DNA of 64,000 bases from Volutella citrinella. Its lineage: Eukaryota; Ascomycota; Sordariomycetes; Hypocreales; Nectriaceae. The position numbers and the translations under genes are program-made. Below, in pieces: positions 52,406 to 63,911 of this stretch. The notes under the pieces were generated by a model. That model saw only the letters and a list, made by a program, of their open reading frames with translations, was not told the DNA's origin and did not search any database. Position 1 is the first letter of the stretch. Each line of letters begins with the position of its first letter. Where the stretch lies: positions 1 through 64,000 of the forward strand of contig JAWZSP010000010.1 of NCBI GenBank assembly GCA_034401135.1, written 5' to 3'.

Positions 52406-53658
52406 GGCGATGAGAAACAGGCAAAGCAGTCAACCATGAAGCCAGCAACGGGGTAGTTGAGTCCCAGTTATATTTCTCCGACGGAGAATTGTGGAGGCAC
52501 CTACGATTACCGGAGGGACCCCGGCAAATCCGCAGCCAGCCGTTAGCGGCCCAGTTTTGACTCCATTAAAAACAAAGGCTAGCCAGTTGCGAATGCAGTA
52601 CGTTACTCATTTGGGCTCCTTTCGGGCACTGGAGACGCTAGACTGGGCGGGTATTCCACTACCACCCAGGGATGGATTCTTTAGACGTGGCTTATTTTTT
52701 TTTTTTTTTTTTTTAGCAACATGCCGACATCCCACATTCGGTATGGCAAATCCAACCCGAAGAGTTGGAATACTGGAATAAGGGCAAACCCTTGCAGGTC
52801 AGACTATATACTATATTCTCAACGGTCTGGGATCGGCGCTGTGTCGGGCTGCCAACAACCTCCATCCCCTGGGTCCCAAACCCGGGCCCTTACGTAGCCA
52901 TCGGGACGGGGGCGGGACGAAGGATCAGAGCGGCCGCCTAGTCCACAATCCCAATCATCCTTCCCATGTATCTCTCTGCACCTCTTTTCCTTGCTTTCAT
53001 CCTCCCTTGGCATTTACTAGCCGCATCGGTCGCATTTGGCTGTTTCCCTTTCCCTTCCTGCCACTTCCTGCTTGCGTCTTTTTCGGCCGCCATCTCTGTT
53101 CCTTGGCGCGCCCGGTTCTTATGAAAATATGGCTGGTAACAGGAACCGGTCAGAAGTAGTTGCCACGCCTACTCGGCCAGAAGCATGTACAGTCTTGCAA
53201 GAGCTCACAGAGGAGCTGGTCCAGCTCGGTTCCCACAGCAGAATGCTCAACACACTTGCTAGAGTAGTTCCGCAAAGGGATGGAAGTTGCATAAAAGCAC
53301 CGCGACCAGACTTGGCCTGTAGTGAGCCAAACATGTACCTGGATACGCCAGTGGCGGCGGTGCTTGGAGGTATTCCGTTTGAGATTGGCTGCCCAACGGC
53401 CACATCGCAGCAATTTTAGACGTCTATTGCGCAGATTATATCGCGAGGGCGAAGGCACGGTTTGACTGCCCAGCTTCTTTTTAGCCGTCCGCCGCCGTTT
53501 GGGCGCTTCTTCCCGTACTGATTGTTCCGGCTCGCCGCCATCAGTGGCCTCGTTTCGTGAGCGCTTCGTTTAAATTTGGAGAAATTGCCAATCGGAGTTC
53601 ACCGCTGTAAGTAGCTGTCTGGTTGGGCTCTTGGAAGCCAGTGCGGTAGGGCTAACAG
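52406..53658. other. Intergenic, upstream of the helicase gene
   Basis: It contains a run of about 25 T near 52690 and a 127-codon plus-strand ORF (53036-53419) that I do not recognise. The OrsD part expected at the N terminus of the following gene is not found here. Confidence 0.5.
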
Positions 53659-56600
53659 GGAGCCGCGGCTCGTCTATACCGGCTTCCCCGGTCACCTGCG
53701 GGGGCTCCAGGATGCCGAGATCAAGTCGTCGTATCGGCTACCAGCAAGGGGGGAAGACCCGGACCTCGAGCGGATGCTAGACGCGGCCCAAAACGTCCTG
53801 GAGGGCGCCTACAGGCTCTGCAGTGACCGATCGCCGGAGCGCAAAATGACACAGCAGCGGGCGAAGCTGCTCAGCGACTTTGCTGCCGAAGGGCCCGGCA
53901 AAGGGTTAAGGGGTGGCGGCAGGCAGGCGGCCTTTCGCTGCTTCAAGAACCCATCGACGCTGACGACATACTTCAAGAGGATGAAGCAGCTGCTTGCTTA
54001 CTATTACCGAGTCGTCCACCAGGAGGGCGGCCACTTTACGCAAAGGGCAGCCGACGAAGCGCTACCTCGGGACGTCATCGAGCCGACAGGGCACCAGCAG
54101 GAATCCATGGATAAGATCATCGATGCATTGCAGCAACAGGATGATGCAGTGGAGGCGGGGGATGTGGTGAAGGCAGAGGGGCCGCCGAGCATCCAGCTGG
54201 AGCATGCTGTCCGGAAATTCTACATTGCCCTGATCTGTCAGGAGGTCGGGAGTAGACCCTTCCGATCACCCGTGCTCAGCTTCTGTGCTATGCTTAGCCG
54301 TAAGGCCTCAGCTCGAGAGGGCGTAGCCGACGGTGAGTGCGCAGAGCGGCGGCTCTACGGAACCTGGCATGAGCCGGGAAACTTCAACAGCAGCCTCTCG
54401 GCGATGACGTGGACAGCACAGCTGGTCCTCTTCGACTTCGTCTGCTTCCAGAGGCAGGATGACGAAGATGGGATTCCGGATCTCCTAGGGAGGCTCTGTG
54501 GCAAGTACTTCCAGCAGATGGCCGAGACGCCGTTTGGCCACATACTGCAGTGGCGGCTCTATCTCTTCGCGGTCTCGCGGGCGGCCATCGCAAAGAACCA
54601 GGCCCGCTGGTCCCTCGACGGTCGCTCGTTCGACTACATGGGGACCAGGTTGCAGCTAGAACAAGTGTCGCAGATGCTCGTGCCGGAGTTCCGCCGGGCA
54701 CACTCGCTTCTCTACGACAAGCTGCTCTTCGGGGCGACGGACATTACGCCAATCGAGGCGTGGAGGGTGCAGGACGACATCGACTCCGACGGCTACGGCA
54801 ACTCCTGGCTCACAGACGTCCGCAATAGGGAGATACTGCAAGGCGCGCAAGACGCCCTGCTCCGGCAGATCGAGGGAAGGGAAGAGCTACGGAACACATT
54901 CATACGGCGGCGCTACGATGACGACAGCAGGCGTAAGAGCAAGGGAACGAAAATACCGATGACCATAGGGACGAACCGGGTCCTGAAGCGGTCGAGCCGG
55001 ACGGCCCGGGCCTGGCGAACTCGAGAGCGGGACCATTGTCGCTATGCCCAACGGCCATGGCTCTATACGAAGCGCATGTCCAGGAATTCCTACAGCGGAT
55101 GGCGACGCTCATACACATCTCGCCGGCCCCGCCGATGCGGGCACCTGAGCTGCTGTCGATCACATATGCGAACACGGGCCGCCGCCGGAGCATCTTCGTA
55201 TGGGAAAAGGCCGTCATGATCTACGTACGATACCACAAGAGCCAGGAGCAAACCGGCGCCGAGAAGGATAACATCCGGTTCCTGCCTCCAGCTATTGGGG
55301 ATTTGCTTTTGACGTACCTCGCACTTGTGGCACCGCTGCGCCAGGTCTTCCTCCGCCATGGCCAACCAGGGTCGCTATCGTCGCCATACCTCTGGTCCAG
55401 GGTAGGCGGCGAAGTTTGGGGAGACAGTACTGTCTCGTCCTGCCTTCGCAAGGCCTGCGCGCGTGCCGAGGTGCCGCAGTTTCAGGTAGCATGGTGGCGC
55501 CAAGCCGCTGCATCGATCACCAAGGAGAAATTCACGGCGAAAGCGCGGGCCAATTTTGATTTCGAGGCGATCGAGTCGGCGGAGAACATCGAGGACGAAT
55601 CCGACCTCATAGATCTAGCGGAGATGAGCAACCATAGCTACCGCACGTTCAACCATGCCTATGCCGGGGGCACGACACTGACGATGAGCACGCTGCTACA
55701 TCGTGCACATCGTGCACATCGTGCACATCGCGCATCCCGGAGCTGGCGGGACCTCTTCCGCGTTGATCACCTCTTTGCCACGGTCGAGTGCAAGCGCACA
55801 ACGGCAGCGATGGCCGCATCGGACATGCTCCGGGACTGCAAACAGAGGCGGGTCCGCAGGCAGCCGGCACATGCCGAACGCACTCTCACGACTGTCGCCC
55901 GAGCGCTATACCAAGACAATGCCCTTCAGTTAAGGCGACCGGGACAGCTGGCAGGCATGCTCGCAACCTTCGGGCCCGGGCCGGCCGAGCAGGTCATCGT
56001 CGTACTCGCTACAGGGTCCGGCAAGTCGCTCATTGTCCTCGCCGGGGCGGCGCTGCCCGACACCGCGACGACAATATTTATACTGCCGACGGTGGCCCTT
56101 CGCCTCAACATGGTCACCCAACTCCGCAGGCTCGACTTGAAGCATCATGTATGGCAGCCAGGATCGACACGGTCGGCGCCCCTAGTCATCATGTCGGCCG
56201 AGGCTGCCTGTACAGCCAGCTTCCTTGACTATGCCCGCCAACTCGCTGACCAGCAGCGGCTCGATCGCATCGTCATTGACGAGTGTCACCTTACGATCAC
56301 GGCGAGTGCATACAGACAGTGCATGTCGCAGCTTGGCTGGCACGTCCGACAGGTGCGGGCGCAGACGGTCTGGCTTACGGCAACGCTGCCACCGCTGTAC
56401 CAGCCCGCCTTCGAGCAGCATAACAAGCTCGTGCGGCCTCGTATAGTAAGAGAGTCCACGAACCGATCCAATATCCGTTACATGGTACGGCGAGCGACAC
56501 CAGCGGCCGGTACACTATGCCAGCAAGCCGTCGAACTCGTCAGGTCGTGGTGTCGGTCCCAGGAGGGGTCGCGGGAGGCTGAAAAGGATAGGGTCACCCT

Positions 56601-57384
56601 GTACTGCCGGACAAAAGAGCTTGTCGACGAAGTCGCAGATGGCCTTGGCTGTCGGACGATGGTAGGCGGCTCTGGCACGGCGGAGGAGAAGGACGTCATC
56701 CTCCAGGACTGGCTCGGTGCATCTGGCTCGCCCGCCATCGTCGCTACGTCGGCGCTGGGCCCGGGTTTTGATTATGCACATGTGCGGCTCGTGGTCCATG
56801 TCGGTGACCCGGGCGGCATGATAGACTTTGCACAAGAATCGGGCAGAGCTGGCCGTGATGGCCGAGCGGCCGAGTCCATCGTTCTCCTGGGCGCCACCTG
56901 GGAACCCGAACTAGGCAGAGGCCGGTCCGGCGTGGACGCGGATCGCGATGCAATGCAGTTATATCTCACACATAAGCACTGCGCAAGAGGCGTCATGAGC
57001 CAGTTCCTCGATGCGCGGCCCGATTGGATACGTGCTAAGGAGAGAACACTTAGAGAGTGCAAAGCACAAAACAGGGAGTGGATGGAACGATTTGTCGTCT
57101 GTTGGAAGTGCTACCAACCACAGGTCATCTGCCGTGCGGCAGACCCAGAGTATGGTGGGGATAGTAGCTGCCAGTTTCCTGATATGGTCATGCCACTCTG
57201 CTTTGGTGCTTATCGTCGAACTAACCGGACTCGATGGTTCTCCAGGCACTTTGGTAGAAAATTTGCAACTTGCCAGGAATATATGCTCTGGCTCGGTGAG
57301 GCAGCAACGTTAGGTGGTAGGAAGTGTACACATGCAAATAATGTGGCTGCACTCCTGTTGTCTAACTTTGGTCTTTATACCTAG
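53659..57384 (+). CDS. Telomere-linked RecQ-type helicase with recombinase-like domain (5' incomplete)
   Basis: The frame opens at a CTAACAG acceptor (53652-53658) as VYTGFPGHLRGLQDAEI and continues through a proposed 56-bp intron (54933-54988, phase 1). The middle carries a tyrosine-recombinase-like set: MRAPELLSI (Arg, 55138), VRYHKSQ (Lys, 55237), AWWRQAAASITKE (Arg, 55498), SNHSYRTFNHAYA (His 55633, Tyr 55660, nine residues apart). A superfamily 2 RecQ-like helicase follows: ATGSGKS (motif I), VIDECH (II), WLTATLPP (III), TLYCRTKELVDEV, ATSALGPGFDY and QESGRAGRDG (VI). The C terminus is Cys-rich (CWKCYQPQVIC, CQFPDMVMPLC). Such helicases are repeated at fungal chromosome ends. The N-terminal OrsD module is missing, so the gene is truncated or a first exon was not found. 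A CATCGTGCA triplication lies between the two domains. Confidence 0.82.
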
Positions 57385-58322
57385 CTCAGCCTATTCCGGA
57401 ATTGGTTGGAGCTACTTTTTTGGGGGGGTTGGGTTGGGGTTGAATAGGGTCGTTGAGGAACATGCAGAGGAGGTAAGGAGGAATATCAGGTAGAGGACGG
57501 CTTGGAGACGGGCCTTGGCCTCATCAAAAATGTGTGATTCCCTGGGCGTGAGGGACTCGTCAAGTCTGTAAGGCATGATAGCTGACTTCTTTCCACTTCC
57601 AAGAACGGACTTAGGTACATGAGGCGTTGCCTGATGCATAGAGATGTCCCCTCTGACAGCCACGAGTTGAGCTCTGTGTGCCCTAGGAGTGATCAAGGGA
57701 CACTTTACACCTCCACATCTACTTAGAGTCACTATGCATTAGCCAATACAACTGTAACTTTACAAGTTATGGTGTATTCAGGGATTTGGTTGGTCCGAGC
57801 AAACAAATGTCCACTCGGATGTTGGCACATCATGCCGCCACTGCTAACATTCTAACATTGAACTTTGTGTGTGTGATGGTGCGCGCTCAATTGCCCTGGC
57901 ATGCCTTTTCGATGAATAGTTTGACCGCAATCATGCAGGAGTAGAAGCTCGACGTGGTACATGCTTCAGGCACTTTTGTCTCGACGGTACAGCTACCTAC
58001 GATACTTCCACAAGTCCACATCGATTCGTGGTAATGATACCACCCCCTATTGGCACTACCATAGGTGCTGTGTACTTGATGCACCCTCGCTTACGAGATG
58101 GTGTAAAAGCTGCATCGCCTCCCGTGTCCGCAACCATCAGCCGCTGCACAACCCCCACCCTCATCCCACTTCTTTTTACTCAATGCGTCTGACTGCCCAT
58201 CCCATGACAATGAGTTGGCTATAGACCAAGGTTTGCTCGTCTCGTTTTGGGATTAGTGCGAGTGCACCGCATTTGAACTGACAGTCACAACGTGGATGTC
58301 CTAAGTATAAAAGCTTAGCTTT
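57385..58322. other. Intergenic
   Basis: No gene supported. It starts with a G-rich strand GGGGGGGTTGGGTTGGGGTT (57421-57440), a degenerate telomere-like patch just after the helicase stop. Confidence 0.55.
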
Positions 58323-59337
58323 GTGCTCCCATACATCTTCACCCCTTTCTACCCACAGCCACACTTGCCACTTCATACTTGCTCTTGTTTGACGAGAACA
58401 ACAAAACTCGATATGACCTACCAGCCCAACATGACCAACCAGCCCAGCATGATGTCGAGCCAGCCCAGCACGACCAAGCCAGCCCATCCTGTGTTTCACT
58501 ACCACAAAAACATTCAGGGCGTACTCTATACCGCTGCCAATGCCAAACCTGAGGAGAAAACCATCGACTTTTGCACACATCTGCTCAACAAATCTTACTT
58601 TCCGGAAGCACACTATATGACCAGCACAGAGGCCGCCCCTAGAGATTACGACTCGCGGAACAGAATCGATATTACAGTCAAATGTTCGGTGGCAGGCCAT
58701 ATTTGGACGTCATATTGATCATCGAAGCCAAAAAGGGCGTTCGGGTGACAACGCTATTGCAAAAGCAGAAATGCAAGCGTATAGATATTGTGTCGAGCAC
58801 TTGGTTTGGAATGATGATACGACTCGGGTTTGGGCCATGACCTGCTTCGGGACCAAGGCCAGGTTCTGGTACTACGACAATGATGACGACCAAGGCATGC
58901 CCCTCCCTCTTTATCCCTTCGATTATATGAGTGGTGAAAAGTCAAGCAATCTCGATATCGCCGATTATGAAAATGGGTTCGATACAATGTTTGCATTTAT
59001 GAAGCGTTTTGTGGAGCCTAATGATGAGGCCGTCGAATTGGTAAACCAACAATTGGGTCCCAAACTCTCCGATGCGGATCTGGAGGCTGGGTATGAAGTC
59101 AAAATTTTGCACTCTGAAAAGGATCATGTGCAAGTTCATCGAGTTGTTGATGGCGAACAGCATCCGGTTGGGATAGTTTGGAAACAGTACTACACCGAAA
59201 GTTCAAACCGAAAGTACTTTACGATTAACTACGGTAAATATATGTACTGGTCATATGATGATTGGACCGACTTCCTTGACGAAAGTTCTGAGGAAAGTTC
59301 TGAGTCCGAGCGGGAAGACAAAAAAGGACAAGCATAA
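58323..59337 (+). pseudogene. Nuclease-like (PD-(D/E)XK?) gene with two frameshifts
   Basis: The first frame (58323 or ATG 58414 onward) runs to RIDITVKC. A one-base loss near 58687 moves it to the frame reading FGGRPYLDVILIIEAKKG, and a second one-base loss near 58738 moves it to DNAIAKAEMQAYRYCVEHL, which stays open to TAA at 59337. Read across both breaks it is one protein of about 300 aa whose centre has an Asp strand (IDIT) followed by E-x-K (IIEAKK) and a helix, the order of a PD-(D/E)XK nuclease core. The acidic Ser/Glu-rich tail is low-complexity. Close spacing of two single-base deletions could mean decay or sequencing error. The nuclease call is inference. Confidence 0.55.
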
Positions 59338-59473
59338 GCGCAAGGACAAGGAGAGGAAGCAGCAGAAGTAGAAGAAGAAGAAGAAGGGTACGTTTCCTAG
59401 ATTTCTTGGCCTCAAGTAATGTATACAGTCCCTTCAATGCTGGTAAACCAGATTTGAAGGGTCCCTTTCATCA

Positions 59474-61259
59474 TCATACACGTCCACCCAGAAGTAATGT
59501 AATTACCTGAGCATGATGCCGCAAAACTAAGGTAGAATCCCACTTTCCCTTGTTGTTGATCACCTTGAAACGACGTGGAGGCATAGCAAATGAAACCTGG
59601 TCTCGCACACGATTGTATAGTATCGAGGCCAAATCGGCACTGTCCCAGCGCTCGCGGCTTCCGTCGTAATAGTCAATCGGCACTCCTAAACAACGCCGGC
59701 TCCTCCTGTCCTGAAAAACCTTTGCGAAGGCAATGTTTTCCAGCGGAGCGGAAGCAAAGAGAGCATTCCGGAAGGAGCCTGAGTTTCTGGCAAGTAAGGC
59801 TCAAAACTTATGTCTCTGTCAGGGCAGGGGATTCCAGTTAGTATGGATACTTTACGCTTCTGGTCCTTCTGGTAAGCTATCTTAGGGTTAGGACCAGTTG
59901 CAACGATGTAATCGCGTATCGATCCCAGATGTAAGGGCCCGACAGCGATATCTTTCAGCAGACGCGTACGGAACTGGGATGTTAGCGATATCTATTGGAT
60001 CCAACAACACTCGACTTGATGCTTACTAGATAGCAGGGCTTGTCTCGCATGAGACTCCCGTATTGTACTTTAAATCGAACACCAAAAGTAGCGATGTGAT
60101 CGCGAGAGGAAACTGGGACATAAGTCCAGGCGACTAGCGATGGGCGGCGTAGGGCAAGCCTCTCAAATGTCGCTACTGCTGTGGGAGATGCCTTGGTGTG
60201 AGGGTGGATGGCCATGGTAGACCCATGAAAAGTAAAAAAGGTATGCCTGTGCAGTCGTTTGTCTCTATAAGCGAGAAGACAGGACACGCAACTTTAAGAG
60301 GCGGATCTGGGAGCGATACGAGATCTACAAGCGGCAGGGGTTCGGGTGTTGACCACAATTAAACAGATTTGGGCTTTATTGACAAACGGCCGAGGTTATA
60401 CTGGTCATGACACAATCAGAACGAAATTCCTTGTCAGCGGGTAGTATGATATCCGAACCTTGAATTCCACTGACAGTCCGGCGAAATTGCTGACGGGGTC
60501 GAAGGCATAGACAACGTCTTTGGATGCATGTTGGCGAACAGGGGACACCGAGCTGCGCGGCATCTCCAGAAGCCCCCAGCAATCGACCGTACGCCGTAGG
60601 GTTGAATCAATGCCATCATCGGTAAGTGGTTGAGATCCACGCTTCCACTCACAAACATTCCGCAGTGGGACCGATAGATAAGACTCCGGGGGCTTGTTGA
60701 GCACGGCACAGATCTGCAAAACTCGGGGATACCGTTGCAGTAAGTCTGTAGATGATCCCAAGCTGTATATCATCTGCCATATCTCATCTGGAAGTAGGCG
60801 ATTCAACTCCCGCAAGCCATAGAAATCAGCCGCGACTGTTCGCGCCAGCATTGCATCTGTTGCAGGTCTTAATGTCAAAGGGTCCGATTGAGGCCAGGGG
60901 GGTATCCAGGTTGCCGCTGTCCAGCCGCGCCGTTGCAATTTACATTGCAATCTGAACAGACAAAAACAATCCACGTGAATAGTTGCACTCTCCGTAACTG
61001 CGCATTGGCAGTTGGGAACCATGCAGAGAACATAACTAGCAAAGTTCAATTGAAAACGTGGACGCTCTGGATATTTTGCTTTCTGAAGCACGGCTTTATT
61101 CTGGACTGTTGATGTCGTCAGCCTTGCCTTGCAGTGTTGACATGAAACCAACCTGTTCCTAGTGCAATGATATTGGCATCCGAGCAGGTCGGACTGCGGC
61201 AAAAACTGCATAGGCTTTGGAGTCGGATATGGGCGTCTAACCTCATCTTGAGACGTCAT
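59474..61259 (-). CDS. F-box-like fungal protein
   Basis: Multi-exon gene. Exon 1 (from 61259) starts MTSQDEVRRPYP and has Cys pairs (GCQYHC, SCQHC), the block HVDCFCLF and an F-box-like motif (LPDEIWQMIYSL) followed by a helical repeat (LLQRYPRVLQICAVL). Later coding pieces on the same strand continue the family pattern: STMAIHPHTKASPTAVATFE, WTYVPVSSRDHIATFGVR, LLKDIAVGPLHLGSI and the last exon GVPIDYYDGSRERWDSADLA ending LLLGGRV (stop at 59474). F-box proteins link substrates to SCF ubiquitin ligases. The family is common but uncharacterised in Pezizomycotina. Not all introns are resolved, and a frame break cannot be excluded near 60405. Confidence 0.6.
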
Positions 61260-62327
61260 GTGTTGGTCAAAATTAGTGTTTGGGAAAATCTTGGTGTGGA
61301 GAGTGTGGCTGGCAGGTGCCCTGTAGAATGCTGTATCACGTGAAGGTCAAGCACCCCGCAATTGGCCCGGTGTGTCTCAGATTATGTGGTCCTCCATGTC
61401 TTGTCTTTCAGTGAACAGCAAAAACCTCGCAGACCCCTCCTACTCTTCTGTTATTAATTGCCATGTACCCTCAATTGTCGCCTGCCCCTGTAAAAAATAT
61501 TGCTCTCCTCTAAACCCAGGCTATTTCCGCTGTCAATTCTACAAGATGATGCCCTCTTTGCTTTTTCTTGATTACTCATTCACACATCTAAACTTGTCTC
61601 GTCGCGTCTTCTCGTCTTACTCGGGTCGTAATATGCTTCTTTGGGGTTAGGGTGGGGTTAGAAGCCTGGCCTGCCGCTTCGAGCTACTGTGCAGAGAGCA
61701 GCAGGCGCTCGACGGCCGCCAGCCGGGACGTCGAAGCGCTCACAAAGGCGGAGCCGAACCCGTGGGTCAATCGAGCCGGTTGGGCCGCACGCCTCCAGTG
61801 CCTGGACAAGGCACATTTGCGGGCCAGTGCCAGACCCATTACGCCGAAGGAGCCCGGGACCGAGATCCTTTGTTCGGTCCTCTGTTTGTCGGTCCTGGCG
61901 CAGGACCGAACGTTTCCTCCCAGTCCCACCGTTCATCAGTTCGTCCCCCCTGTGAGTCGCTTGTAAGTCCGCGTCTAAGTTTCCCGTTTCCGTGTGTTCG
62001 TTCCATACGGAGTACATTGGGGCACCGTGTATTAGCGCGAGCTCTGACACATGCGGTTTCTATATGCCACTCACATGCGTGTTCCTCCAAAGCCAGACAG
62101 AGAAGGCTGCGGAGAGCGGCGTCAGGAGGGCCAGAATTAGCCCAGATGCAGGGACTAGCTGTGCCATCACGTTTCGATTCATGTGTAGATTGGTTAAAGG
62201 AGCATCAAGGTTTGAGACCGGCGCTGTCTGATGACAGGAAATGCCCGAAGCGACAAGGCTCTAGCTTACGCAGGCAATGGAAAGGGTGGGTTTCTACGAG
62301 AGGCTGGCAGACAAGCAATGTGTCAAT
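61260..62327. other. Intergenic with telomere-like word
   Basis: No gene supported. It contains GGGGTTAGGGTGGGGTTAG at 61644-61662, a degenerate telomere repeat, and a GC-rich stretch at 61680-61960 whose overlapping ORFs in several frames reflect composition rather than genes. Confidence 0.55.
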
Positions 62328-63911
62328 TTAATTCCGACTGGTCTGAAGCGGTATAACCCAAGAGCCATCCTGTTGGCGATACTGCGCCACATTGTATCTG
62401 CTACAGGTCTGACTGTCAAGGTCATATTAGTATTAACAGTTCTTCGCTAACAGTTCTTCGCTAACAGTCAAGCAAGGGTAAGAGGTAAAGACTTACGTCC
62501 AAGCATAGTGGCCTGACATATTATACTCAAGTACTTGAATATACTTGATAAGCTTGCCACTCAGGCGCTCATCGTCACCTGAAAAGCTGAGCACCTTCTT
62601 CGCTATCTTTTTGAATTCAAACACACCCTGGAGCTGCTCCTTAATAGTGAGTACTGCCGGCTCGAGTCCCACGTTGAGATCAACAACCATAGTGATAGGG
62701 ATCAGGCTCTGTAGAGTTCGGTGCTACAGCAAATAAAGAGGTTAGGGAAGGTGCAACAATATGTAGTAATTTCGGTATTTATTCCTACTTGCCATTTCTT
62801 TCTTCAATGAAAGCATATCGTTGATGCTGCGGACAATATCAGCCTGTGCTATGGGTGGTTGAGAGGGCTGACTCGTCCTACATAACAATATTGCGGTTGA
62901 CTTCAATCCACAACATCTTGGCCTCAGGAATCTGGAAAACCCGTTCAGGTAATTCAATATCGGCCATATACCTAAAATTCAATTAGTTTAGTGAGTTTCC
63001 CTTGGACTCTTGCTCAGCGGCTCACTTACTCTGCCATGGCGCAGCTGCAGAAGACAGCCGAAGTACCCCATCTCTGGTCCCAGTACTGCTGAGTCGATAT
63101 ATTCCTCCTGTCGTCTAGGCACTGTTGCTCCGATACGCAACTTCTAATATAATGCCTCAATTGCTCAAATAGTCGGAGACGCTGGGGTCGTTTCATCTGG
63201 GCGCGGAACATGTGGCCTGAATGCTTGAATAACGTAGCGGTAGCTGTTGGCGGAACGGGCTCTTCTGCGAAGGGGTCGGCCAGCCCAAGATGGAACTAGA
63301 TATAGTCGATAATCCTATCGTATATTTCGTTCAGGTTTGGGGTGATGGCTTCGACCTGGTCCTCCCCGTCATCAAAAACATCGTCCCAAACAAAGAGCCA
63401 AACATGATAGAGTGAGATGGCCACTTGCCTCTCTATTCGAGAGTCAGGCCACCACCTAAGGATGAAAGGGGGTTGGTAATCAATCGTCATGTCGTAAATA
63501 GTTTCACCAGCATCGCAAAAATTAATAGCTGACATTTTAAAATCAAAATTCTAAAGACTGAAAACACTTATTTCATTGTGCTTACTCCGAGACAAAAGAT
63601 GGTATATCAACCCTGTCCACCTGCTGTCGAACACGATGGTTCGTGATAATATCGTCAAGGCGAGAGTTGACGAGTCGATTTAATAACTTATGATGCGAGC
63701 TTGTGCCACAAGCCAATGGAGACATGATGGAGTCAAGGTCCGTAATGCGTAGCTCTTTACCGTGGAGCTCGGCCGAGACATCGCGATCTGCATAAAGGGC
63801 CATTGTCGCAAAGGGTAGGAGATAATGATACGTGAGATATTGCTGAGGTTGTAATAGCAATGGAAAAACGGTTTGCCAAAGGAAATTACCCCGTGTCGCG
63901 CCAGTTGGCAC
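62328..63911 (-). CDS. Class I terpene cyclase
   Basis: Multi-exon minus-strand gene. The metal-binding first motif lies in WLFVWDDVFDDGEDQ (DDxxD type). A conserved aromatic block YWDQRWGTSAVFC follows, then MADIELPERVF, the second metal motif VRSINDMLSLKKEM (N-D-x-x-S-x-x-K-E, the NSE triad), and in the last exon TRYNVAQYRQQDGSWVIPL with the RY pair seen near the C terminus of fungal sesquiterpene cyclases (stop 62330-62328). The enzyme would ionise farnesyl or geranylgeranyl diphosphate. The N-terminal exon (about 63911-63585) could not be joined to the next one in phase, so the start is uncertain. A biosynthetic cluster may continue to the right of the window. Confidence 0.75.

Noticed and set aside
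52491..53419. ORFs upstream of the helicase as a missing OrsD exon
   Set aside because: They lack the paired Cys/His fingers of OrsD and cannot be joined in phase.
61658..62331. Overlapping ORFs of 80-190 aa on both strands
   Set aside because: Open because of high GC; no consistent protein signal.
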